From CBDANW01 sp965197825 (GTDB lineage: Bacteria; Acidobacteriota; Vicinamibacteria; Marinacidobacterales; DATDRI01), in contig CBDANW010000003.1 of assembly GCA_965197825.1 (NCBI GenBank), positions 930,001-994,000 on the forward strand: a DNA stretch of 64,000 nucleotides, in the 5' to 3' direction. The notes beneath the pieces were generated by a model. It did not search any database. It saw only the letters and a program-made list of their open reading frames with translations, and had not been told where the DNA came from. Positions within the stretch are counted from its first letter, which is position 1. Each line of letters begins with the position of its first letter. A program made the position numbers and the translations under genes. Positions 1-8,774 of the stretch are shown in pieces.

Positions 1-156
1 AACTTCAATGGCCTGCTACGACAATACCTGCCGAAGCGCACCAGCCAAGCAGCGCTCACGCAACGCGACTGCGATCGTATCGCAAACAAGCTCAACTCAC
101 GGCCCCGCAAGAGACTCGGCTACCGCACACCGGAGGAACGTTTCCATGGGCTCTAA
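1..156 (+). CDS. IS30-family transposase, C-terminal end (runs off left edge)
   Basis: The reading frame open from base 1 ends NSRPRKRLGYRTPEERFHGL-stop, the characteristic end of IS30-family DDE transposases (residues RPRKxLGxxTPxE). Only the last 51 residues lie in the window, so completeness cannot be judged. The element seems to end about 30 bases further on: the text GGTGCGCTCAAACTTGAAG at 162-180 resembles an IS30 terminal repeat, and host propeller coding begins immediately afterwards. The insertion removed the N-terminal part of the next gene. Confidence 0.85.
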   Translation, partial: NFNGLLRQYLPKRTSQAALTQRDCDRIANKLNSRPRKRLGYRTPEERFHGL

Positions 157-186
157 CGAATGGTGCGCTCAAACTTGAAGTCACAC

Positions 187-1227
187 ATGCCATTTGATGC
201 CGACCGAATCGAGCCGACCGGAGAGCCCAATCCCGTGATCGAAGGCGTCGCCGGTCGCCAAAACGGTAATGCCAGCGACTACGCTTTTTCGGAAAACGGA
301 TCGCTCGTTTATGTCCCCGGTGGTGCTGGTCAGGCCATCAGGGGGTTGGTGTGGGTGGATCGGGGAGGCCGTGAAGAACCGGTGGCGGCGGAGCCGCAGG
401 CCTACTACGAATTCACCCTGTCTCCCGATGGCACCCAACTAGCGGTCCGCGTAGCCGCCGACAACTCCGATGTGTGGATCTATGACCTCGTGCGCGACAC
501 CCGGACGCGTCTGACGTTCAATCCCGCCACGGAGATCTTCCCGCTCTGGAGCCAGGATGGCAAGAGGGTGGCATTCGGGGGTGATGTCCCAATGTCCTGG
601 AAGGCTGCCGACGGGACTGGCGAGGTCGAGCCCCTCATGGAGAATCCGACCGGCCAATTCCCAAATGCTTTTTCGCCTGACGGAACAGTGTTGGTATTCG
701 AGGATCGGAATTCGGGCAGTGATCTAGGCATGGTCTCGTTGGAAGGTGAGCGCGCCTCGACCCTCTTGCTGGACACCGAGTTTGCTGAACGCAATGCAGC
801 GCTCTCGCCTGATGGGCGTTGGATGGCCTACGAGTCGAACGAGTCAGGCCAGTTCGAGATCTACGTACGACCGTTTCCGGATGTGAACGCCGGGCGTTGG
901 CAGGTCTCGAATGACGGCGGTAATTGGCCACTCTGGGCCCCGGACGGGCGGGAGCTGTTCTACGTGGGTCCCCAGGACATGGTGGTAGTGTCTATCGAGA
1001 CCGAGCCAACGATTACACTCGGCAGGCGTGAGCTGCTGTTTGACACGACGTCATACCTCAGGCCCGCCTCCGCTGTTACGTGGCGTCGCGTCGCCATTGC
1101 TTCTGACGGCCAGCGCTTCCTCATGCTCAAGGAAGGCGGGGGATCGGAAGACACCGCCGCGCCGCAAAACATTATCTTCGTCCTCAACTGGTTCGAGGAG
1201 TTGAAAAGCCTCGTGCCCACCAATTAA
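187..1227 (+). pseudogene. PD40/TolB-type beta-propeller, C-terminal remnant of a Ser/Thr kinase
   Basis: This frame begins MPFDADRIEPTGEP and continues through repeated propeller blades (SPDGT, DVWIYDLVRDTRTRLTF, LWSQDGKRVAF, SPDGRWMAYESNESG) to the ending VLNWFEELKSLVPTN. The same start motif occurs in the middle, and a near-identical ending at the end, of the propeller pseudogene at 61323-62625. The family is therefore a kinase-TM-propeller protein and this is its last third. Everything upstream has been replaced by the IS30 element, and no ribosome-binding site precedes the frame. If expressed it would be an isolated propeller fragment. The intact protein would sit in the inner membrane with the propeller outside; its signal is unknown. 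Confidence 0.8.
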
Positions 1228-1413
1228 ATCAACCACCGGCTTAAGCCGGTGGATTACGCGGGCGCGTCGACTGGAAGTCGACTTCATGCGCCCGCTTCAT
1301 TCTCAACCCCCCGACTTCAGTCGGGGGAGTCTCGTCCCCTTCGGGGACTTCGACAATCTTTTCTTCGCCTAAAGGCGAGGGGTTTCCACCATCCCCGAAG
1401 GGGACACTAACTG
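1228..1413. repeat. Array of six consecutive palindromes
   Basis: Six inverted repeats follow each other in under 190 bp: 1233-1252 (CCACCGGCTTAAGCCGGTGG), 1258-1295 (GCGGGCGC arms around an inner GTCGAC pair), 1308-1327 (CCCCCGACTTCAGTCGGGGG), 1334-1348, 1366-1377 and 1392-1404. No ORF is visible. The text resembles the hairpin-rich right ends / omega-RNA regions of IS200/IS605-type elements, but no TnpA or TnpB gene remains nearby, so this is an analogy. The array ends only 10 bases before the kinase start at 1414. A shorter palindrome cluster with a similar first unit lies at 25691-25829. Confidence 0.7.
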
Positions 1414-3108
1414 ATGGCACTCGAATCTGGCACAAAGTTAGGTCCGTACGAGATCCTCGCGCCTATCGGCGCCGGTGGCATGGGCGAAGTCTACAAAGCC
1501 AAAGACACGCGCCTCGACCGCACCGTTGCCATCAAGGTCCTTCCTTCTCACCTTTCGGACAACGCCCGGCTCAAGGAGCGCTTCGAGCGCGAGGCCCGTG
1601 CCGTTTCCAGTCTGAACCATCCCCACATCTGCACGCTCCATGACGTCGGCAGTGAGAACGGCGTTGACTTCATGGTGATGGAGTACATCGAAGGCGAAAC
1701 GCTGGCTGACCGCCTAAAGAAAGGCGCATTGCCTCTCGACCAGGCACTTCGCCACGCCATCGAGATCGCGGACGCATTGGACAAGGCCCATCGGCAAGGT
1801 GTGGTGCACAGGGATCTCAAGCCCGGCAACATCATGCTCACCAAGTCGGGGGCGAAGCTTTTGGATTTTGGGCTCGCGAAATTTCTGACCTCGCCCGCCG
1901 AAGCCTCGGGCGAAGGCGGGTCGGCGCTCCCCACTGAGCAAAGATCCCTCACCGCGGAAGGCTCGATCCTCGGCACGTTTCAATACATGGCCCCCGAACA
2001 GCTCGAAGGCAAAGAAGCGGATATGAGCGAGGCGCTTGGGCACTCGCCGTCATCGCCGGTGTGGTCGTCGCAGGTGTCTCGGGCTGGTACCTATCGCGCT
2101 CCGAAAGGAGCTCGCCGGGCGTCGCCCGATTGATCGTCCCGCTTCCCTTCGACCAGCGTCTCGCCCCCGCAGGCAACATTCCATTCGCGATCTCCCAGGA
2201 CAGCCAGCGACTCGCCTACGCCACGGCTGCCCGAGGAAGCCTCTACGTACGCGACATCGACTCTTTCGAGCCGCGCTTGCTTTCTGAGACCGAAGGTGGG
2301 GTTCGTGATCCTTTTTTCTCCCCGGACGGCCAATGGATCGTCTACTTTGCAGAGGATGGTTTTCTCAAGAAGATCCCCGTCTCGGGAGGGGCGCCTCAGG
2401 TCATCTGCGGTGCGATTGGAGCGACCTTGTCGGGAAGTTGGGGGGCTGACGGGGTCATCGTTTTCAACCGGAGCCGGTTCCTTTTGCGCGTATCATCCGA
2501 TGGCGGATCCCCGGAGTTGATAGCCGAAGCAGATCGGACGAAAGGCGAGCTGGCATATTCTCTGGCCGCAGATCCTGCCGGACGGAGACACGCTGCTTTT
2601 CACTGTCACGACGAGCGAGACGGGTCACGCCGCGATGCGATCCTTGGAGACGGGAGAGCAGCGGATCGTCGTGGAGGACGCGAGAGGTGCCGTCTACGTT
2701 CCAACGGGTCACCTCGTCTATGACCGCCAGGGACAGCTCTACGCAGTCGCCTTCGACCTCGAGGGCGGCGAGCTTGTCGGCGAGCCGACGCGGGTCGTCC
2801 AAATGGTCTCGACGTCGGCGAACGGTGCGGGGCAATTCCAAGTCTCCCCGGCAGGCGTTCTCGCCTACCGGCGGGGCGGCGTCAACCTCGGGCGCAACGA
2901 GCTCGTGTGGGTCGATCGCGGAGGCGGCGCGACGCCTCTGAGCGAAGACGAGGCACGATACGAGTACCCGCACGTTTCACGCGACGGCAAACACTTGGCG
3001 GTGGTGCTGCATTCGGAGACGGGCGGTCACGACGTTTGGGTCTACGACATCGAGCGCCGATCCCGTACTCGGCTCACGTTCGGAGAGGTGAGCACGCTTC
3101 CTTTCTGG
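1414..3108 (+). pseudogene. Serine/threonine protein kinase with PD40 propeller (internally deleted, frameshifted, truncated)
   Basis: The N-terminus is an excellent kinase domain: glycine loop GAGGMGEVYKAKD (about residues 19-31), VAIKVL lysine (38-43), HRDLKPGN catalytic loop, DFG as LDFGLAKFL, and the APE region as MAPEQLEGKEAD. The kinase frame then breaks near 2030. The C-lobe and juxtamembrane region are missing; a different frame resumes with a membrane segment (WALAVIAGVVVAGVSGWYL, about 2037-2093) and propeller text (FSPDGQWIVYFAEDGFLKKIPVSGG). A second frameshift lies near 2570; the frame from 2635 reads on to VWVYDIERRSRTRLTF and is cut at about 3108 by IS66-A1. This is a decayed member of the kinase-propeller family typical of Acidobacteriota. 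No SD is visible before the ATG. Confidence 0.9.
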
Positions 3109-3206
3109 ACGGCCAGGCGAAGCCGGTGAAACGGTGCCTGGTATATCCGCTGGTGCGTGAGTTTCGCCGCGAGCTCGGGGTTGTGGATGAAGGTCGAGCG
3201 GGCTGA
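3109..3206 (+). pseudogene. DUF4338 (DruA-like) protein, C-terminal tail
   Basis: The frame reads AKPVKRCLVYPLVREFRREL and then a short tail to a stop at 3204-3206. The same text ends the longer DUF4338 gene of IS66-A2, where it follows GRGRMDRHNKE. Only about 32 codons survive, and the kinase pseudogene is fused directly to its 5' side. tnpC begins inside this tail (ATG 3187), so the two genes were translationally coupled in the parent element. Confidence 0.75.
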
Positions 3207-4669
3207 GCTGCTCCACCTGGAAGAGCGTCTATCGAGAGGAGAGCTTCCCGAGGAAGCTTGCCCGGTTCTGCTCGAGACAGTTCGCCACGTTCTACGATGC
3301 CGCTATCGTCGAGGCGTGAGCACGCCGACGACGGAACGTCGCGCGAAACGGAAAGAAGCGGAAAAGGAAAGGAAAGAGAAAGTGTCATGGCCGTAATGGG
3401 GCCAAGGACTACACAGGCGCCAAACGGGAGACGGTGAGCCATGGCGAAGTGAAAGCGGGCGGCCCATACCCCGAGCCTCTGTGCCAAGGCAAGCTCTATG
3501 ACACCCAAGCTCCGAGAAAGGATGTGGAGCTGAAAGCTCAGCCCCCGATCCAGGCGACGGTATACGAACGCCAGATGCTGCGATGCGCAGGTTGCCAGAA
3601 GACGTTCACCGCGCCGCTTCCGCCTCAGGCTGGAGCAAGCAAGTACCATCCGAGTGTGGATGCGGTCGTTTCGGTATTGCGCTACGCCATGGGCATGCCT
3701 CATCACCGCCTGGCGCAGTGGCAGAAGTGGGCGGGGGCCTCCACGCAGTTCGAACGCGCCGAAGCAATGGCCAACGCCGTGTTGCCGGTTTTTCGCCACA
3801 TGGAAACACTCGCCGCGAACCGGCCTCTGGTTCACAGTGACGACACCGGAGTTCGGATTCTCACATTGATGGCGGAGAACGAGACTTTAGCTCAAGGCGA
3901 GCGAACGGGCATCTTCACCACGGGCATTGTTGCCCGTGGCTTGGACAAAACGCTTGCTCCGATCGTTCTGTACGCGAGCGGACGACGTCATGCGGGCGAG
4001 AACATGGACCAGCTGTTGAATCAGCGCACGGTCCAGGCAAGCAAGGTCATCCATATGGCCGACGCCTCTTCGATGGCGCCGCGTTCACCGCTGCGGATCA
4101 CTGCCAAGTGTATGGTGCATGCACGCCGCTACTTCATCGAAGCCGAGCCCGCCTTTCCTGAGCACTGTGACCGGGTGCTCGAGGACATCGCAGCCATCTA
4201 CCGCAACGACGACGACACACGCGGCATGGACCCCGATGAGCGACTTGCCTATCACCAACAACACAGCCGGCCGATAATGGATGCGCTCTATAAGTGGATC
4301 GAAGAGCAGTTCCGCGAGCGTGTGGTTGAGCCCAACAGCCGCCTCGGCAAAGCCTTTTCCTACGTCAAGAATCACTGGCAAGGGCTAACCCGGTTCCTCG
4401 AAGTGCCGGGTGTGCCCCTCGACAACAACGTTAGCGAACAGGAGCTGAAGCCCTCACAACGGCATCGTAAGAACTCACTGTTTTTCAGGACACAGGCTGG
4501 CGCCGATGTCGGCGACGTGCTCCTGAGCATGATCCGGACCTCGGTAAAAAACAGTATCGACCCGGTGCACTACCTGACGAACATCTCCATGCACGCCCAA
4601 GACGCTAGAGCCGCACCCGAGTCGTGGCTGCCTTGGAGCTATCAGGAAACGTTGAACAGGCTCAACTGA
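3187..4669 (+). pseudogene. tnpC: IS66-family transposase TnpC (frameshifted)
   Basis: The N-terminal frame starts at ATG 3187 (MKVERAELLHLEERLSRGEL) and hits a stop at 3394-3396. One frame over, a lysine-rich linker and HGRNGAKDYTGAKRE run into the long body from 3434. There the IS66 signatures are clear: zinc-finger-like LRCAGCQKTFTAPLPPQ, DDE segment RPLVHSDDTGVRIL, HARRYFIEAEPAFP, and the C-terminal acidic region VPLDNNVSEQELKPSQRHRKNS. About one base is gained or lost between 3315 and 3360. A few residues after DASSMAP also look missing compared with typical TnpC. Probably inactive. Confidence 0.85.
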
Positions 4670-5015
4670 CCCGACGCCACGCCTCCGCCATTCCCGCCCG
4701 CAACGGAAGTCCATTGTAGATTAGCACCGCCAATTGCTCGGCGGGCAGCGCCGCAACTCCATCCGTGGTATGACGCGGCCACCACTGCAGACGGCCCTTC
4801 GAAAAACGCTTCTGAAATAACCAAAACCCCTGTCCGTCGTACACCAAAAATTTGAGCGCCGTGCCTGAACGATTACGAAAAACGAATAACGTGCCGAGGA
4901 ACGGATCGAGCTGGAATTGTTGTCGGCACACGCAAGCCAAAGAATCGATACCCTTGCGGAAATCAACCGGCTCGCAAGCCACCAATACCTTCAGTTGAGG
5001 AACGATCTGGATCAT
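4662..5015 (-). CDS. tnpB: IS66 accessory protein TnpB
   Basis: The 117-residue product starts MIQIVPQLKVLVACEPVDFRKGID and contains LDPFLGTLFVFRNRSGTALKFLVYDGQGFWLFQKR, the diagnostic IS66 OrfB pattern (P-VD-RKGIDSL and F-NR--TALK-L-YD--GFWL--KR). The length is normal for the family and the frame is intact. The ATG overlaps the tnpA stop (ATGA at 5012-5015), so the two are translationally coupled. It converges on tnpC and overlaps its last codons. The role is assistance in transposition; the mechanism is not well defined. Confidence 0.9.
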   Translation of the reverse strand: MIQIVPQLKVLVACEPVDFRKGIDSLACVCRQQFQLDPFLGTLFVFRNRSGTALKFLVYDGQGFWLFQKRFSKGRLQWWPRHTTDGVAALPAEQLAVLIYNGLPLRAGMAEAWRRVS

Positions 5016-5552
5016 GTGTGAGTGCCGTTGCCGAGCGCGCCGACCACGAAGCGACAAACAGATTCGACCAGCTCATTCTCTCCCTCGCGATTCGACGTTA
5101 CGACCGTCAGGCTCCCCGATGCGCTCTCTACCGTCAGACGGCACATCGTTCCTTCACCCTGAACCGAGTTCAGCGGAGGGCGTCATCATGCCGCCCGACA
5201 AGCCCATCCCATGCGCCAGCTCCACGAACGCAGTCCGACTCGGAGCTATCGCGCTCACCTGCTCCGTTCCACTCCGTCCAGGCTTCTTGCTCAGGGAGCC
5301 TACTCCAGAAACCCTTCGTTGTCCTCCCTTGAGACGTTTGGCGCTCACAACCGCTCCATGAGTCTTTCGGACCTTCTTGAATCGCGCCGAATTCAAGCGG
5401 AGATGACGGCAGATCGCGCTCGGCGTATACCGATCCAGCAGCCCCACCGCCGCATTCCACAACTCCTCCGGGATCAAACGTCCGTGTGGCTTCGACCTCC
5501 ATGATTCGAACTGTTTCTCAACCTCTGAAAGTCCCGCTTTCCTCGAGCGCAT
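5012..5552 (-). pseudogene. tnpA: IS66 accessory protein TnpA (frameshifted)
   Basis: It begins MRSRKAGLSEVEKQFESWRS and includes an HTH-like stretch (DRYTPSAICRHLRLNSARFKKV). The first frame ends early at about 5154. One frame over, GEGTMCRLTVESASGSL continues to GNGTHT-stop, overlapping the tnpB start. A one-base indel near 5165-5175 therefore separates two halves of an ordinary OrfA. The upstream 65 bases up to 5617 carry CTAGCAAGGTCACGCA next to the element terminus. Confidence 0.8.
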
Positions 5553-5635
5553 CGATTTGACCTCCTTGATGGATCTCTGCGCTCAGATTACAGATCCCAC
5601 CTAGCAAGGTCACGCATTGGTACCGCAAGGACACA

Positions 5636-5764
5636 TTTTTTCGCTTCCAACTGGCGCCACGGTTCGCCGTGACGCCCAATCTCCAGCTCCTGTTCCATCC
5701 AGCGCTCGATACCGCGGAGGATCGGATCTGGGTGTTCGGTATTCGAGCGCGACTAGCCATGTGA
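5636..5764 (+). pseudogene. Outer-membrane porin, C-terminal 42 residues
   Basis: The frame reads FFRFQLAPRFAVTPNLQLLF, then a segment with EDRIWVFGIRARLAM-stop. This pattern, ending in an aromatic/hydrophobic beta-strand preceded by a VTPNLQLLFHP turn, is typical of the last strands of carbohydrate-selective (OprB-like) porins. Everything N-terminal has been replaced by IS66-A1. It is a dead fragment; 36 bases later a second outer-membrane gene starts. Confidence 0.6.
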
Positions 5765-5800
5765 GAGACATGTAGCTCCCGAGCTGGTATCGTTCGAGTT

Positions 5801-6129
5801 GTGCAAGTCCTCCCGCTAGCCGCGATTCTCGTCTCGCTCGCCGCCGCCAACCCCTCTCAGGAAACCAAGGGTGCCGAGGAGCTATCGCCAGCCGACGTCA
5901 AGAGATTCATCGACCCAACGCGATTGATCAACTCCTTCGATTACAACTTCACCGCAAGCTTCCTGCCGGGAGACCTGAAGCTCTATTCCCATACACTGAG
6001 CCCGGTTTGGGCAATAAGCGATTGGACGGCAGTGTGGGCCGACATACCCTATTCCCACTTCTCGTTGCCTGAAGAGCGAGCGCCGTCGGGCGTCGGTGAC
6101 GTGGTGATGGGCTGGGGGGCCATCCGATC
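5801..6129 (+). pseudogene. Secreted outer-membrane (beta-barrel) protein, N-terminal part, split by IS66-B1
   Basis: GTG at 5801 opens a signal peptide (MQVLPLAAILVSLAAANPSQ) followed by a mature part with alternating strands (FDYNFTASFLPGDLKLYSHTL, VWAISDWTAVWADIPYSHFSL) and GVGDVVMGWGAI, where the IS66-B1 end cuts it. The coding resumes at 7366 as IHEDLTRRFTSSVGF. Joining the two at CCATC restores one frame (GWGAI-IHEDL). The family resembles small transporter-like or porin-like barrels of unknown substrate. The gene is disrupted, though its N-terminal signal and most strands are preserved. Confidence 0.7.
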
Positions 6130-7365
6130 GTAACTCCTCGCCGTGCCCTACTGGAGCGGGTTGGAACGTCGCGATTCGGAGGAGAAGCTACGCAGCGGAG
6201 TTGTCGCGTAGGGCGTCGGGGAGTAACACGGTTCCTGGCTGGTTGATGGCGGCGTAGGCCGCTTCGAGCATGTAGGCCCTGGGGTCGACGTTCTGAAGCT
6301 TCGCGGTCTCGCACAGGGTGTAGAACAGCGCTGCGACGTCGGTTCCGCGTTTCGTTCGACTGCCGTAGTGATTTTTGCGACCGACGACAGGTTCCCTAGG
6401 GCGCGCTCGGCGTGATTGTTGTCAAGCCAGACGAGAGGGTTTTCGGCGAACAGCGTGAGTGTCTCCCATCTCTCCAGCATGTAGCGGACCGCCTTGCCGA
6501 AGTCGCTTCGCGGCAATCTTCTTTGGCTCTCGCCCCATTGCCGAATCGCTTTCAAAATCCGCTGCGAACGTTGCTTGCGTAAACAAAGTCTCAGTTTCTG
6601 AGCTTTTTCATCGCCGGGAAACGGACCCGGGACCTCGCGTTCGACTTCGTACAGCTCTCCGATCAAACGAAGCACTTCGGAGCAAGCTTGCGGGTAGTGC
6701 TCGCTGGCTTCGTCGAACTTTCTTTTCACGTGCGCCCAGCAGTGGGCGAGACGAAACTGTGGACCGGCACGAGCCGCGTAGCCGTCTGGACCGGCTCGAG
6801 CTAGCACCTCGTACACCGCGTAGCCGTCCACAACCGCGATGCCGGAGTAGGTCCCCAGCACCTTTTGGCCATCTTCCGTCGATTTCGTCGGCAGCATTCG
6901 GTAGTACGCGATGTCCGGACTCGAAACGCCCCACACCGTGCCCGCCGACTTCTTCATCGAGCCCATCAGAGGCCACCGCGTTTCGTCGGCGTGGATGACG
7001 GGTGACTCCAAAACCTTCTCTCCCAGAGCGTCGTACACCGGATTCAGATGACGTGCCAGTACGTTCAGCTGGTCCCACAGCGTCTGGCTGTCGATATCTA
7101 GCCCTTCGCGGCGCATCATCCGAACCTGGCGCTCGAGAGGCATATGGTCCAGGTACTTGCTGATGGCCACTTCGGTCGCGAACTCCACCGAGTAGCGGCC
7201 TCCGGGCTGAAGCTTCGTCGCCGCCGGTGCGGTGACGACGTTCGCGTTACATCGGCTCGCCTACGAAATGCTGTCCTCGCTTCCATCGCTTCGCACTCCT
7301 TTCAAGACTGCTCACGATGGAATATTCCGACACGCTTGTCACGACGGGCCACGGCGAGGAGTTAA
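6130..7365. mobile_element. IS66-family element, type B copy 1 (internally deleted)
   Basis: The left end is GTAACTCCTCGCCGTG (6130) and the right end is its inverted copy at 7349-7364, the same termini as the full copies B2 and B3. Relative to B2, about 1.15 kb is missing: tnpC sequence ending ACATCGG is joined directly to CTCGCCTACGAAATG from the tnpA start region (junction about 7255). tnpA, tnpB and the tnpC N-terminus are therefore gone. It keeps both ends and could in principle be mobilised by B2. CCATC occurs next to both ends, but no perfect 8-bp target duplication is visible. Confidence 0.85.
6188..7256 (-). pseudogene. tnpC: IS66-B TnpC fragment
   Basis: It covers the central and C-terminal transposase (VEFATEVAISKYLDHMPLERQ, VIHADETRWPLMGSM, LAHCWAHVKRKFDEA, VWLDNNHAERAL). 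After HAERAL the frame shifts relative to B2 (REPVVGRKNHYGS is read out of frame from about 6400). The first ~190 codons are deleted. It cannot make an active protein. Confidence 0.9.
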
Positions 7366-7844
7366 CCATCATTCATGAAGATCTGACGCGCCGTTTCACG
7401 TCGAGTGTCGGATTCGTCGAGGTGCGAGCGCCCACCGGGAGCGCGGAGAAGGGTACGGGGTTCGATCGCTGGGTCGTGTCCCCGGGAGGGGCGATTGCGC
7501 TGAACCCCACCGATCTTTTTCCCATTTTCATCCGGGGCGGGTACTCCCACTCGACAGGCGGCGAGGCCGGTCGGCCAGTCCGTTTGGTGCAACTTAGCGT
7601 CAACACCGCGCACATTCTGCCAAAGGGGTTCTACGTTTCCGCGGTACCGGTCTTCGTGTTCGATCTGGAGCAGGATACGAACCTCTTCTCGTTGGGACTG
7701 GGGGGTGGACGCGCGATCACGAGGAACTTCGCGTGGTCCGCCGCCTACCTTCACTACGTAGCGGGATCCCAGACGTTCAGCCAAGCCTTCAGTTTCGGAT
7801 TGAGCTTTATTTGGGGCGAAGAGCGGGTCGCGGGACAGCGATAG
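7366..7844 (+). pseudogene. Secreted outer-membrane protein, C-terminal part (after IS66-B1)
   Basis: This is the continuation of the gene starting at 5801. It reads IHEDLTRRFTSSVGFVEVRA, a loop (GSAEKGTGFDRW), further strands (FPIFIRGGYSHSTGG, FYVSAVPVFVFDLEQDTNLF, AWSAAYLHYV) and an ending FSFGLSFIWGEERVAGQR. Alternating aromatic/hydrophobic strands and glycine-rich turns indicate a beta-barrel. The frame is open to the natural stop at 7842-7844, so the only visible damage is the IS insertion and a few bases at its edges. Confidence 0.7.
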
Positions 7845-7909
7845 AGGCGGTTGGCGGGCCATGAGTGAGAATCGCCTGTCCGGATTTGACTCGTTTTCCC
7901 GGTATGAGT

Positions 7910-7923
7910 ATACTTATAAGTAT
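7910..7923. promoter_or_regulatory. Palindromic operator overlapping the antitoxin start
   Basis: ATACTTATAAGTAT is a perfect 14-bp palindrome whose last two bases are the first two of the ATG at 7922. It is embedded in a near-repeat (TATGAGTA on both sides). Position and symmetry fit the autoregulatory operator of a VapB/ribbon-helix-helix antitoxin; function is inferred. Confidence 0.6.
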
Positions 7924-8170
7924 GAGTAAAAAACTGCAAATCGTTATGCCTGAGGGAGAATTGGACGCGCTCCGCAAGGCCGCTCGGAAAGAGGGACTCA
8001 CCCTGAGCGAGTGGGCCAGAAGGGTTCTCAAGCTGGCCCAACAGGCTCAGGGCGGACCGACCCGAGACCAGAAACTAAGGGCTTTGCATCGTGCTCTCGA
8101 GTGCGAGCATCCCACGGCTGACATGGGGGACGTTCTAGCCAGCATCGAGAGGGGACGTGGTCTTCGTTGA
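7922..8170 (+). CDS. vapB: VapB-type antitoxin
   Basis: The 82-residue protein starts MSKKLQIVMPEGELDALRKAARKEGLTLSEWARRVLKLA, a ribbon-helix-helix fold: a beta strand (KLQIVMP), then two helices with the SEWARRVLKLA pattern. The C-terminal tail (HPTADMGDVLASIERGRGLR) would be the toxin-binding part. ATG 7922 is preferred because it sits at the palindrome; an in-frame ATG at 7904 would add six residues. The gene overlaps the PIN toxin by 14 bases, the usual antitoxin-toxin coupling. It should neutralise the toxin and repress its own promoter. Confidence 0.85.
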   Translation: MSKKLQIVMPEGELDALRKAARKEGLTLSEWARRVLKLAQQAQGGPTRDQKLRALHRALECEHPTADMGDVLASIERGRGLR

Positions 8171-8546
8171 CTCGAACGTTCCCATGTACCTTGTGGGGCA
8201 ACCCCACGCGAACCGCGATCGGCTAGAGCACTTCCTACGCTCTAACCCGGATGATCCCTACGTGACGAGCGCCGAAGTCTATCAAGAAGTCGTCCATCGC
8301 TACGTCGCCATCGACCGAAGGCAGGCCATTCAAGATTGCTTCGACGTCTTGAACGCGTTTGTTCAAACGGTGTATCCAATTACCAAAGAAGACGCCGAAC
8401 GGGCCGCCGCAATCTCACTCGCGCAGCGCGGGCTCTCGGGACGGGACTGTCTTCACATCGCGCTGATGGAAAGGTACGGAGTGAAACGCGTCTTAACATG
8501 CGATGAGGACTTCGACCTCTGGCCCGGCATCTTGCGTCTGCCGTAG
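8157..8546 (+). CDS. vapC: VapC-type PIN-domain ribonuclease toxin
   Basis: The 129-residue product starts with GTG inside the antitoxin (MVFVDSNVPMYLVG). It has the PIN acidic residues: D5 in FVDSN, E in TSAEVYQEVVHRY, D in RGLSGRDCLHIALM, and the final CDEDFDLWPGI. The length is normal for the family, and it is intact. The expected role is Mg-dependent cleavage of RNA (often tRNA) when freed from VapB. Start choice rests on overlap with the antitoxin and the conserved VDSN at the N-terminus. Confidence 0.9.
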   Translation: MVFVDSNVPMYLVGQPHANRDRLEHFLRSNPDDPYVTSAEVYQEVVHRYVAIDRRQAIQDCFDVLNAFVQTVYPITKEDAERAAAISLAQRGLSGRDCLHIALMERYGVKRVLTCDEDFDLWPGILRLP

Positions 8547-8582
8547 GAGGATGACCTTCGAAGCCCGGCCCGTCACGGGTCT

Positions 8583-8774
8583 GGGGATGTCCCGGCCGCT
8601 GTTGAATTTGGTCGGGTAGCGGCGGCACCTGTGAATACTCTTAGGCAGCAAACTCATCGCTGTCAAGAGATTTCTGTTTGCTTCTAAGCGCGTGAACGAG
8701 AGCGCCCATATGGCGATAGCCTTTGATACGCCGGAACTTTTTCTGCGCGGTGACGACGCCAAGAGCGGTCCATC
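8583..8774 (-). mobile_element. IS256 type A right-end fragment
   Basis: The sequence is the reverse complement of the last ~190 bp of IS256-A1 (10305-10500): terminal GGGGATGTCCCGGCC, the transposase C-terminal codons (AALRSKQKSL region) and up to GGACCGCTCTTGG. No left end or transposase body accompanies it. It cuts the C-terminus of the adjacent secreted-protein gene at 8775. Confidence 0.85.

Larger units (their letters stand above)
3109..5634. mobile_element. IS66-family element, type A copy 1 (with DUF4338 remnant)
   Basis: The order is a DUF4338 tail (+), tnpC (+), tnpB (-), tnpA (-). tnpC and tnpB converge and overlap by 8 bases at 4662-4669. The tnpA-side end is defined by comparison with copy 2: both copies stop at GTGTCCTTGCGGTACC read outward-in (5619-5634 here, 42782-42797 there), although the neighbouring host genes differ. 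The other boundary (3109) cuts through the DUF4338 gene, so this side is truncated. The flanks are unrelated genes (kinase and porin) with no target duplication, so a rearrangement followed insertion. Confidence 0.8.

Noticed and set aside
3074..3835. 253-codon minus-strand frame opposite the IS66-A transposase
   Set aside because: It is the mirror of tnpC, recurring in copy 2 only because tnpC recurs; no independent start signal or conserved motif.
5619..5634. GGTACCGCAAGGACAC as shared host coding (WYRKDT) of the porin and HupE genes
   Set aside because: The same 16 bases border both IS66-A copies beside unrelated genes, so they are the element's terminus, not homologous host sequence.
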